Below, in pieces: positions 34,161-46,400 of a DNA stretch of 64,000 nucleotides (positions are counted from its first letter, which is position 1; each line of letters starts with the position of its first letter). The position numbers and the translations under genes are program-made. This stretch comes from Hypericum androsaemum (lineage: Eukaryota; Streptophyta; Magnoliopsida; Malpighiales; Hypericaceae). The notes beneath the pieces are model-generated. The model was not told the origin of the DNA, made no database searches, and saw nothing but the letters and a program-made list of their open reading frames with translations. Location: contig OZ023192.1 of the NCBI GenBank assembly GCA_963995505.1, forward strand, positions 5,315,001 through 5,379,000. Direction: 5' to 3'.

Positions 34161-37100
34161 TCTCTCCCATCCTCGAGAAACAGCTTGTCCTCGACCTGGA
34201 CCTGGAAATTTGGATAAGATCGACGGAAGTCCTCCAATGGCTCCCACGATGCCTCCACTTCCGGTGCCCCCATCCACTGAACCAAGAGATGCCAAATATC
34301 GCGATGACATACTGCACAGACAACCTTTGCAGGAATGGGAAGGACACGGCCATGTCGAACTGGTGGCAATGCTGGCGGCACTGATGGTGGATCTTCGTAG
34401 AACTTTTTCAGTAAACCAATATGGAACATGTCATGCAAGCGCGACCCTGCCGAGAGAGTGAGGCGGTAGGCTACTTGGCCCTCTTTGGTAGCGACCTGAT
34501 ATGGACCAAAGAACTGAGGACTAAGCTTGCCCATCGCGTGACCCAGAATAGAGGAAGCCGGGCGATTATGCAAACGAAGCCACACCCACTCCCCGACTTC
34601 ATAATGAACTTCCCAGTGTCGGTCATCATAATACTTTTTGGCATGTTGTTAGGCTTGGAAGAGATGACCGCACACCTCCTGAAGAAACTCATCCCGGGAG
34701 CACAACATATTATCCATGGCCGCGACTCGTACCCCGTCAGGCTGATAGGACAGTTAGGAGGGGGTGCACACTTATAAACCACTTGAAACGGTGTCGTTCG
34801 GATTGCTGACTAGAACAATGTATTATAACAATACTCAGCCCATGGGAACCAAGCTAGCCATTCCCGTGGGCGATCACTGGTCAAGTAACAGAGATACGTG
34901 GCAATAACCCTGTTAGTAACTTCGGATTGGCCATCTGATTGAGGGTGAAAGGCCGAGCTCATGTTGAGTAGGACGCCCGCCATATTGAAGAGGTCAGTCC
35001 AGAAATTGCTTGTAAATGTAGGATCGCGATCGCTCATAATAGAACTGGGAAGCCCATAGAGGCGGACAATCCTGTTAAAGAAGGCACATGCGATGGATGT
35101 CGCAGTTTACGAGTGGCCCAATGGAATGAAATACGCATACTTGGAGAAACGATCTACAACTGTTAATATGACCGACTTTCTGTGCACCTTAGGAAGACCT
35201 TCAACGAAATCCATAGCGATATTGGCCCAAACCTGGGAGGGAACCGCTAGAGGCTGTAACAATCCTGCGGGATGCAGGTGTTCCATTTTGTTACGCTAGT
35301 AGACCGCACAGGCCCGAACAAACTCTTGGACCAGGCCACGAGCCTGAGGTACATGAAAATCTGCGTAGAGACGGTACAATGTCTTTTGAATCCCCTCATG
35401 TCCTGTCGTATGGGCGGCCTAGAGGAGGACCAGAAGGACCGTTGAGGATCGTGGAACATTAATTCATTTGCCAAAATGGATCAGCCCATCCAACTTTCTC
35501 CATGCAGCTGGCATGCGGCCTGCAGCAATCTGGACACATAGATAAATTAGCTCCAGAATAGTTGTGACCTCGTGTTAGAGATCATCAAAAATCTAGAATG
35601 TGGGCCCAAAAATTACCATCAACATCTCAACGAGACAATGCATCGGCCACTACATTGAGGCGGCCTGGTCGAAACTCCACCGTAAAATCATACCCGAAGA
35701 GCTTGCTAACCCATTAGTGTTGTGGAATAGTCGAAAGGTGCTGATCTAATAGGAACTTCAAACTCTAATGGTCAGTACGTACAGTAAACGTATTTCCCAT
35801 AGGTAGGGTCACCAGTGACAGACAGCTTGAACCAACCCAATAAGCTCGCGCTCATAGGCAGCTAACTTCATATAGCGAGCGGCTATGGGTTTACTGAAGA
35901 AGGCGAGGGGACCTTCACCTTGATGTAGAACAGCTCCAAAACCAATGCCTGACGCATCGCATTCGATGATGAAAGGTCTGGCAAAATTGGGAAGTTGTAG
36001 AACCGGTCTGGTGGAGAGAGCTATTTTGAGGGCCACAAATGCCTGGTCGGCCTCTTCGGACTAGCAAAAAGCTTCCTTCTATAGTAACTTTGTGAGCGAA
36101 GCAGCATTGATCCTGAAGTCTTTGATAAACTTACGATAGTAACCATCCAGACCAAGGAACCCTTATAGTCCTCGCGTGGAATGCGGTGCGGGCCAAGTCG
36201 TGATTGACTGGACCTTGTCTTGATTCATTGCGACACCTGCGATCGAGATGACATGGCCCAAATACGCGACCGAAGATGACTCAAAAACACACTTCGATCT
36301 CTTAAGGAATAGTTGATGTTGTTGCATCAAAGAGAACACTAACCGAACATATTGTAGATGCTCAGACCAGGACGGGCTGTAGATCAGGATATCGTCAAAG
36401 AAGACTAGAACGAAGCGGTGGAGGAATGGCCGTAAGAGATTGTTCATGAGGGACTGAAAGGTGGCCGGCGCATTGGTGAGGCCAAACGGTATTACGAGGA
36501 ACTCAAAATGGCTGTGATGCGTGCGGAAGGCCATCTTCTTGATATCATCTGGATGCATTCGAACTTGGTGGTACCTGGAGCATAAATCTAGCTTTGTAAA
36601 GAAGCGTGCACCATGGAGCTCATCTAACAGCTCATCCATCACTGGAATGAAAAACTTGTTCTTAACTATTTGTGCATTGAGTGCCTAGTAGTCGATGCAA
36701 AACTGCCAAGATACATCTTGTTTCTTCACCAATAGCACTGGGGAAGAAAACTCTGAATTGCTTTCCCAAATAGTGCTCTAGCAGAGCATATCCTCACATT
36801 ACCTTTCCAACTCATCTTTTTGTAATTGTGGGTACCGGTACGGCCGTACTGCCACTGGGGCGGTCTCTGGTAGTAGTAGCTGAATCCGATGGTCTCAAGA
36901 CCGTGGAGGAGGGAGGCCTGTACTCGCAATGAAGATCTCGGTAAACTCTGCGAGCAGAGAGTCAAGTAGGGAGTTATCCAGCCCTTGGATTGTGTGAATA
37001 CTGAATGATGGCACTGCTATACATGTCCATCTTATTTGTTGGCCTGCGCGATAGAGAGTCATGCGGAGGTCTTCAAAATTCCACAAGATTGACCCTAGGG

Positions 37101-38600
37101 CACGCAGCCATTGAATACCGAGTACCACATCATATCCGCCGAGGGGAATTGTGTAACAGTCCACCAAAAATTCTTTATCCCCTATGCGCATAGGTACATT
37201 ACGACAGAAACCTCCACCGACTACCTTATCTCAGTTGGCGACGACCACCTTAAGATCATGTCGGGGCTCAATAATCAATCAAGCACGACCCGCGACTCCT
37301 TCCCCGAGGAAGTGATGCATGGAACCCGAGTCAAGTAATGCCATGAACTATTCAAAACTGATTGAAATCTTTAATTGCATCGTATCTCCTGCTTTGATTC
37401 CGGTGATTGCGTGAATAGACACAATCGGGAGGTCGGATGCGTCAAGGTCTTCCGTGATTGAGTTTTCGTGGTCCTCTGTATCAACGTAGGACTCAATGTC
37501 CGTGAGTCATTGGCATCGATGTCCGCGAACAAACTGTTCATCACAATTATAGCATAAGCCTTGCTTTCTTCTTTCTTCCAGTTCAGCGGGTGAGAGGCGG
37601 GCGTAAGCGAAAAGGAGCAGCGGTATTTGAGGTCCCTGCGGACTTTGGTGTATTTGGACCGACCGTAATTGGGGTCGAGTTACGAGTCTAGTTGGAACCT
37701 CTTGCATTCGACCTTGATGGTTGGTTCTCATGAAGCATCTTTTGCTCGTACGCTCGGGCCAAACTCGTTGCATCCTGAAGATCCATTGGTTTGAGGAGCT
37801 CAACGTCGACCTGAAGTTGACTGGGCAGTCCGGCGGTAAATAGCTCTATCTGGTGTTGCGGTTCTAAGTTCTTGACCCTGCACATCAAGGCCAGGAATTT
37901 GTCCTGGTATTGTTCCACAGTACCCAGGAACTGTAGTCGCGCTAGTTCATCCATGTGGTTGTTTCGGATTAGTGGTCCGAAGCGCTGGTGGCAAAGATCA
38001 ACAAAGGTAGCCCGCGAGGGCTCACCGTAATCTTGTTTAAGCTGATAGTACCATTGTTGTACGGTCCCGGTAAGATGATACGATGCCAATCAAACCTTTT
38101 CGTTGTCGAGTATACGTTGGCCTCGGAAGAATTGTTCGCAACGGTTCAGCCGTGTCAGAGGGTCTTCCTTGCCGTTATAAGTTGGAAATTCCAACTTATG
38201 ATAACGCGGTGCTTCCCCTCTTGTCGAACCAGCCCCAGTAACAACATGCTCTTCTTCTTTCGCTGTTTCTTCTAGTGGGAATTGCTCAGATGAGTGCGAA
38301 CGGTAAGGCGTGGGCCTAGGGTTTCCAGAACGCGGGTTCTCTATCGTATGGTAGCTGTCGTGAGGGTTCCCTGTGAGGGGGTGGTGGATACGCACCTTGT
38401 CGCTGCTCCCGTCCAGACGACGGTGTAGGTTCGTGATTCCGATGAGCCGCGGGTAACGCGGTTGTCCTCGGCGGAGCTTGGGTAGGGTTTGGCATCGGCA
38501 AGAGTCCTGACTAACAGGAATCACTACTCTGGCCATCGTCGAGCCGTCTCTCTAGAGCGGCGAGTCAGAGCAACACGCTGTCCATCTGCTAGCGTGTCTC
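34161..38600 (-). pseudogene. gag-pol with chromodomain of the gypsy element, interrupted
   Basis: On the minus strand: gag (about 38536-37688) with a Cys/His knuckle 'CYNCDEQFVRGHRC' (about 37550); aspartic protease 'ALLDSGSMHHFLGEG' (about 37290-37340) and its C-terminal part 'GGYDVVLGIQWL' (36895-37191); reverse transcriptase (36163-36642, 'FFTKLDLCSRYHQ' and active site 'VFFDDILIYS'); RNase H (35809-36036, 'FIIECDAS'); integrase (34810-35037, 'SDRDPTFTSNFW' and 'FHPQSDGQSE'); and a C-terminal chromodomain (34130-34350, 'LVQWMGAPEVEASWEPLE'). Several stops and frame changes separate them, so it is inactive as it stands. Confidence 0.9.
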
Positions 38601-38737
38601 CGCTTGCTGCTCTCTTGCTTCTTGGCGCATCCCTTCCAGGAAGTCTTTAAACTGGGCGTAGGGATTCACCTTACCTTCGTCGCCGGAGTTGGTCATCGGT
38701 GCTGGCGGTGTCGACGGAGTCGGCTCTGATACCAAGT

Positions 38738-39097
38738 TGATGGGAGTTGTGGTGCTACAAAGATTGTAGCTGTGAGAAGAGGTGGATCGATCCTTTCGAC
38801 CACGTCCAGGCGCCGTTGTGGCAACCTAAAATGCCTAAGAGCAGGGGTGAGGGAGATGAGAGAGAGAGAGAGGTAAGGGAAAGATTGTTTGTATTGCTTG
38901 ATACCATCAAACCTACGGAGGTGGGCATTATATAGCCAACACCATTCTTAATCTGAATATGAAAGGAAATATTGAATAGGAAAAACAACTACTTCTACGA
39001 ATAGGAAATCAACTACTATTAGGAAACGCTAAGCTGCAATGTAATTGAACTTGGACTCTTCCTGTTTCGTCACTGGTACGAGAGCCCCCACATAACA
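38738..39097 (-). repeat. 5' LTR of the gypsy element
   Basis: A 360-bp direct repeat of 33794-34160, followed by the target duplication GAGTT. Confidence 0.93.
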
Positions 39098-39241
39098 GAG
39101 TTGATCCCACGGACTATTGTTGCTCGATCGAAAATCCAATGAAGGATTGATGAACTCATATTGAAAGACAAAACTCAATAGATGAATGATATAGCAACCT
39201 TAAAATTCAATTACTGACCACAATTTACAAATCACGTGAAC

Positions 39242-39673
39242 TCAATACGCAAATACAAATGATCGATGTCCTTGATGTCCTGAAAATAGTGAAGCTGACT
39301 CGGTTCGTGAGCTATCTCGGATGGAACTAACCAATGCTTGTTCCATTCTAAGAGACAACCCTTTTTCTATAATTGAGATTATGTACTCCAAGAACACAGC
39401 ATCACATGGAAACTTGATAGGCCCTTCACTTGGCAGTCCATACGCTTCTTCGGAGAGCCTGAACAACTCTCTAACAATGCCATTGCAATGATACGATATT
39501 GGGATGGCGAAACGCTTCCTATCAACGGTATAAACAACGAAACAGCCTATCGGACTGCTGCTAGAATCGTCATAGTTCTTTGACAATCTTCTGAGAGGGA
39601 TTCTCTGTCTATTTGCGACTACCAACTCTCTCCATCTCCTGGCCATCTTAACAAGCTTCTTTGGGCTATGCAT
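39242..39673 (-). CDS. SAUR: SAUR family protein (minus class), intact
   Basis: A 143-residue intronless frame: MHSPKKLVKMARRWRELVV, the linker 'NYDDSSSSPIG', core 'CFVVYTVDRKRFAIPISYH', 'LFRLSEEAYGLPSEGPIKF', 'PCDAVFLEYIISIIEKGL', and the full C-terminal tail. The shared box (39751-39776) and TATATATA (about 39731-39740) lie upstream. It is the last member of the array. The plus-strand partner expected to its right is absent, since the next gene at 40421 is unrelated. Role by family: early auxin-responsive regulator of growth, not shown here. Confidence 0.93.
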   Translation of the reverse strand: MHSPKKLVKMARRWRELVVANRQRIPLRRLSKNYDDSSSSPIGCFVVYTVDRKRFAIPISYHCNGIVRELFRLSEEAYGLPSEGPIKFPCDAVFLEYIISIIEKGLSLRMEQALVSSIRDSSRTESASLFSGHQGHRSFVFAY

Positions 39674-40420
39674 TTTTTTCTAGGGTTCTTGGTAAGTTTG
39701 AGATTGATTCTTAGAACTATGAGTTTCGTGTGTATATATACTAAGATGCTCAAGAGTCCACATAGTTTAGCTGTCCTAAAATTCGGTATTTACTATGTAA
39801 TAATCCTGAGGTATATTGGTAGGTAAAGTTAGCTATGTTCTGATATCTGAGCATTGCTCAAGTCGAAATTTGATGCAACATTCCCAACTGTCTGTCTTTG
39901 GTCCCTAGGTTGTCTTCAATTTGGTCTTCGTTTTGTTGCTTGGATTTAGCTTACAGATAGATGGTCCCAATTAAATTATCCTTCAGAAGAATTTTTATTC
40001 CCTAATTTACATTTTGTACAGCGAACAGAGGGGAAACTACTAGAAAGTTTCTATGAAGTTATGATGTGGATGTAATTAGTTGTCTTTTTTTTCAGTTATA
40101 GTTAGTTGGGCACCTATACGTGACAAGAATGAGTAATTATATTAGTAATCAACAACCACGAGGTTATCATAGTAGCAAACGACATGGATAGGTGCCCAAA
40201 TTGCGATCCAAACCGTTGGATGGGAGAAGACGTGCGTGGTTTTAATCATATGGTTGAGATTTGAGAAATTTTCGGTATTAATTATTTCCAACTCAGGAGA
40301 GCTTAGAAATGACAAATCACTGTTTGATAGTGGCACATACTAACTCTAGGTGAAACATTTCTATTTCCTAAACCAAATTGCTTCTATGCCACGGTTAGTC
40401 AATCTGAACATTTCCAGAGA
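39674..40420. promoter_or_regulatory. Upstream region of the last SAUR and 3' flank of the ULP2 gene
   Basis: The left part is homologous to the minus-side promoters of the other pairs up to about 40130. The array homology then ends. The right part is the 3' flank of the protease gene. No additional gene is seen. Confidence 0.5.
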
Positions 40421-43400
40421 TCATTCTTCAGCTGCTAGTCTTAAACTGATATGAGCTCTCTGTTTTCTAACAATCGGACACGCTGATTCTCGTGTCCGAG
40501 TTCTTGCTGCATCTGGAAAGGTACTTTTGCTATCAGTATTTGGAGCTGAGGAAACACGGACAAGATGAATTGGGAGGTTGTTAGCGTCACCATCATCGAG
40601 ATTGTGCAAACTATCAACTTCCTCGGAGTCTTCCACAACACATGATGAGAGGTCTTCTGAAGCAGTTGACGATGATACATGGTGGACTACTTCTTTTGCA
40701 TCAAGGAGTTCCCAACAATCTGCCTGCAGATCATCGTCAACTAACTCAACCTCTGGCGACTTAGGAGAGTCGATTGGATAATATTTACGTGGTCCTGTAC
40801 GAACGAACTTCGCCAACGATTCATCAACTTTTCCCGAAAGTGGCTCCTCGCTTGCTTCGTTTTCCTGTAATCATCCAAATAACAAACGTACATCTGTTAG
40901 TCATTCAAGCAAATCCAAAGGCAAACTAAAATATGAGCTCAAAACTGGCCACACATTATTGGCCCTCGTAAGATATTGCATGATTTATGATTGTAAATAG
41001 AAATTTCACTCCATAACAATTGACCGAAGGGAGTCAGACAGCTCACACTTACAATGGCATTATCCAGCTTTTTTGGAAGAAAAAAAGACACAGTATCCAA
41101 CTTACCAACAGAAACGCCAGAAGTACATTTCAAGGGAAAGATGAATGCCAAAATAAAAAGACCATGTTTTCTAAGCTTTATGCACCACTCGATAAACAAG
41201 AACAGCTTTATGAAAAAACTTGAAAGGAAAAGATAAAAAATGAGAAGCAAAATCTACTACCTGTACCGGGGACAAGTTCCTTCTACAATTATGTGCTCCT
41301 CGGTTTCGGTAAATTGACCTGACACTAGTTCCTGGTTCCAGCAACTCTGTGCTCCTAAGTTTTGACGCTTCATCTTGTTCTAAGCATCTCGAAGGAAGGA
41401 CTGGTAATGGTGATAATCCTGGACAAAGTACAGTTTTACGATGGGTGGAATAACAGCGACTAGCTTTTGGTGAACTATATATATCATCAGTGAACTGCGT
41501 TTCAGCTTCGAACTTATTGGTAGCATGAATTTTCGAACACAGAGATATTTTTGCTGAGCTCGTTGATTGATCCTTGAACTGACTTTCAGACAGCATGAGT
41601 ATTAATCTCAGGATGTGAGCTCGTTTCAGAGAAGCTTCCTTAGGCAGGAACCAATCTCTGCAAAGCTGGTCAAGAAAACTAATTTTCAGTCAAGTACCAT
41701 CACATGAACCTACTCAACAGCTAATGCAGTCGAATTGCTGAAATCTGCCGGTGCCAAAATCAAAAACAAAAAAGAGAAGAGACAAGATTCGGCGTGCAAA
41801 GAACTTTTGCATTTTCTTTACAAAAAAATGTAAGATCTAGCTTCTTTAGGAATGCCAGGGAAGAATCATATATCTGGAACACGAGAAACAAGGACATTTA
41901 TACGTTACAGCCATTAAAGCACACATAAGCACAAAGACAGTAAGTTAAAGTCAGAAATGCTTGCAATCCCTGGAGAAGTATTACTTCTATAGATTATAAG
42001 CCATTTTCAACCACCTAACACTGTCAACTCTAAGAATCCTTTAAACATAATATATGCGCAGGATTCCAGAAGTGGTTAAAGGAATTCAAACAAATTAAAC
42101 CTCATAAATGGATAGAGATGCATTAGATCCTACTATCAGTCATGACCATCGTCTATTTCTGCCAAGTGCATATGCAAGAAGAAAAAAGTAATCTGCTCAT
42201 GGAATCAGTAAGCAGCACAACATCTGAAGTAGAGCAACCCTAAGACACCCTTATACAAAAAGATGGATAAAAATTACCAACTTACAAAGGTAGATGATGA
42301 CTTTGATAATACGAAATGGCTGAAATCAATTGGAGCCTCATCAAGAAATCGCTCTACATAGTGGAGCAAGAAGAGGCCACAATCAAAGCAATTTTCTTGT
42401 TGGGGAAGCTGGAACAGAAACCAAAGCTAAAAAAGTTCAGCTAATGGCAAGTTGGTCGTAGAAAAGATAACAGGTATACAAACTTCCAAATAATAACAGG
42501 ATCACAAAATCCCAAACATGTCTAGTTTATGGGTATAAGAATCAGCATTCTCCATCTGTTATTCAAACTTTAATTACACATTGGTTTCTTCATCGCACTA
42601 GTCTAGTCTATCTGTAAAACGCATCAGGATTTTTCATCCGCAGAAGTTTTTTTATAGAATCCATCTGCAGTAGTTATACACAACTTAAACTGAAAATTAG
42701 CATATGAAGCCAAAATGTAAAGAACTTCTTTGAGCAAAAAACCATAAAGAAGCCATTATTTTATCTATATATCAACAAAAAACAGATTCTGATTAAACCA
42801 TTGAGGTATACTATCATAATATCCAGATAGAATGATATAATGAAAATTCCTTACAGCAGAGAAAGAACAAATGAAAAGGAGGAAATACCTCAAGCGGTAT
42901 GAAGCTCAAGTTTGCGAATTTTGAAGAAAAAACATTATCAGTCGCATTATGCCTCTCCTTCCATTCTTCATAAAGGTAGCTGGCATCTCAAATTAGAAAA
43001 GAGAGACTATTGTTGGCAAGAATCATACACAAAAATATGTAACTGAACCGGAAAATTTTTCATGGTATTCATTTACAGATGAAATCTCGAGGACTGATGG
43101 GCTCTTATAAGCAGGAGCTAACATTTTAATGTTTAAGAACCTAGGAACAATAGTAATGAGATTTGTCGATGGTCACTGGTTATCAGAAAATTTGTCTGAA
43201 AGTCTAATGACTGACCAAAAAATTACGAAGTTTGATCAAACATATGTTTAATGTCAGAAGAGCAGTAACATAAAGATAAATGTCACCAATTAGAATACCT
43301 CTTGATGAGATTCTGAAGGCCCCGATGACTACCTCTCATAGAATCCATATGCAAGATGCACGGTGTGCGACTTGGTGTATAAGTTCCATCCTCTGAGCAA

Positions 43401-46400
43401 AGTAACATAACAAGAAACTAACATGAAAATCGCTTATTGCCACAGACTAACCAAATAGTGCATGCAATAATGCCTTGCCTCGGAGGTTCACAACGTCACC
43501 GAGATGACAAATGACTATCAAACTCCAATGGAGGCTGCGACATCATTTATATTCTATGTCAGCAAGTGTTTTAAGGTTGCTTTCATAAGACATGAACAAA
43601 CAACTGTTAGTTCTGATAATCACCTGTAGTTCACAGGAATGAAGATGTAATCTTTCTCAAAAAGATTTATATTCTTGGTCCACTTACGAACGCGTAAAAA
43701 TACAGCCCTACTTTCACAAGCACGAGATTGGTCCTTGTCTAAATCAACAAGCTTTCGGAAGAAAAAGCTGTTGAAAAATTGGAACCTATGCTGCTGAGCG
43801 GGTGAAATCTCATTCTTTAAATATCTGTGAATGAATTAAACACATTTAGCTTGACATACTATTCATATTTCTTAACAGGTTATATTAAGAGGGTATTGAA
43901 ATTAATTATCAAAGTCGCAATATGATACTTGGTATTTAGCAAAAATACAATTTGAGACTTGATAATTATTTTTTCAAGTAGAACTGTAGAAGAGAGAAAC
44001 CTGATTCAGGTTTATATTATACAGCTTCGGCTAGCTAACTGATTGCAATAATAGCCTCTTTCAGAAATCTGCTGCTTTTCCAGATTTTAGATTGAACCAA
44101 ATAGCACAACACAGAAAGGTTTCTTGTTGACACCAACCGACGCAAATGAAAGCTGATGATAAAACTAGATCGAAAAGAGAAGGGATCTCACTTAATATAG
44201 AAGTCAATTACAGTATCATTGACAAATCTCTCAGGCTTAAGAAGTTCCGCGTCCTTATGGCCAATGACAACAGCATCAGGGTCTCCTTCTGGATAAATGA
44301 CATCTTTAAAGGTCTTATCGTCACTGAAACACAGAAATCCAATCCAGAGAAATCAAATACAAACCCAACAGAAAAACTTTCAGTCAGCATAGATACCACG
44401 TTAAATAACGCACAAATGACCCAGTTATCGAACATATGAAATCATGAAAGAAAACCAAAATTACTGAAGAAGTCCAAGGTAGTACATCCATTTTACTTGC
44501 ATGGCTAAGTAAGGCTCCAAGACTGCAATGTTGTAGCTGGACAGTGAGTCACATTCTCTGGTGTACTTGTCAATGCTGTAACAGACAAAATTTTCTTCAT
44601 AATCAATTAAATCGAAACGCAATCAATGCTGATGTTAGTCGGCTATTTCTTGATTTTTCCACCAAGTAAATTTGAAACATAGATTAGATTATTACTGTAA
44701 TTGAAAACCTGATGTTCATGACTAACATTTCTTTAATCAAATGGAGAAAAGTTGTTAACACGCATGATAACATTGACATATCAAAATCAGATTCACCTAG
44801 AAAACCGATAGGTACCAGGCAACCTAGTGGAATGAAAGCATAGAAGACAAAGACAGAGCAAGTTAAATTTAAAAAAAATAGCAAAGCGGGCATCAGTGAC
44901 CAACAAACTCACCCCAGTGTTTCTATCCACACATTTTTATATCTCACATGCAATGACTTGATAGCTTCAAGTCCTTGAAACCAGGAAGGATCATGAACTG
45001 AGAATTTCAGCTTATCCATACCTGCAGAATATCGAGCAGAAGCATTAATACGTCAAATTTCTATGCATTAACACATCATTTCCCATGCATACGGTGCTAA
45101 GAGGGAAAATAGGAGAATCAAAAAGAGTAACTTCTCTGCATGCAATTTCATCATAAAAGTATCCATATACTACGAACATTTTACCCGATCTATTAGCTGA
45201 GTTAGGCTTATGTCCTAAATGAACAAAACAAAGTTAGCCTAGAATTGTCTGGCCTTACAAAAGTATGCAAAATTAGACAATTTAAAAATGGTAGAAGATC
45301 ATTGTTAACAAATAACCAAGTTGTTCAGCTAAGCATTTTAAAAGTTTCGATGCAGTTGTAGTTCCTGGTAATTCTCCATGCAATGGTAGTACTACTAATC
45401 AGTCTAACATAAAAAGTTCAGAATTTAATGGATGAAAATCATCGGTGTAATCCTTTTTAGAAATTGCTTGTGACAGGGGAAAAATCTGGGAGATAAACAA
45501 CCAATAGAAAAACACATACTGCAAATCTTGCTGCTATTGGTCAATGAAGATAAATACCACACAATAAGGCATCACTATGTTGCTCAGTAGGCATACACAA
45601 ACCTGAAGTTTCATTTTCACTTCCAGATCCCTCCTCAGAAACCTTTGATTTAAAATGCAAAAACACCAGAGCAGTATCAACCTGCATGGTGTGGATGAGA
45701 CATTAGGGAAGAAACAGTCCCTGAAGTGCAAAAGGAAGACATAAGTGATTGTGAAACTAACCCTTGCACACCATTCAAACTCAATTTGAACGATATCATC
45801 TATAACCCACTTCGCATCAAATGTTCTTTTGGTTCCATTAATACAAGAACCCTGAACTTGAATACAGCTACTAAAGAATGATAAACGGGACTGTGTACAA
45901 TATACACCATGATAAAAGAAGAAATCAGGAAAAACCACAACTCTGTTGTTCTGATGATCCTGCAAATAAACATGGTCTGAATGATCAAACATTTTAGACT
46001 AAAATTAAGTGATACCTACAGTCCTAGCAGGAATAGAGGAGACCTCATAGACACACTGCTTAAAACTATTCTCCAGTCATTCAGCTTTTATTGACATCAC
46101 CATCTTCAAGTAAGAGAACAAAAAATAATTTCCAATAAAACTATTGTCAAAAGTTGGTCCAAAATTATTTCTTCTTAACCAGTGAACTATTTATAGCTTC
46201 ATGAGGCCCACCTGAAATTTCTCAATACCCCAATCAGAACTGAGAGCAGGCAATGACGAGAAAGTCTGCTTATGAGAAATAGCTAGCAATTATCATCGAT
46301 AGTCCCCCATGACAAGTTTCAAGCACTAACGGCTCTATAGAAAATATTCTGCAGACAACTTCTAAATAATAATGGAATTGCTAATTTTATGTAAAGGCAT

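Larger units (their letters stand above)
33794..39097 (-). mobile_element. Ty3/gypsy chromovirus-type LTR retrotransposon (degenerate)
   Basis: A 5304-bp minus-strand element with LTRs at 38738-39097 (5') and 33794-34160 (3'). Both start TGATGGGAGTT and end ATAACA. Target duplications GAGTT lie at 33789-33793 and 39098-39102. The primer-binding site (GCTCTGATACCA on the plus strand, 38723-38734) lies 3 bp from the 5' LTR. Domain order gag, protease, RT, RNase H, integrase, chromodomain is that of chromoviruses. Stops and frameshifts occur throughout. Confidence 0.93.
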
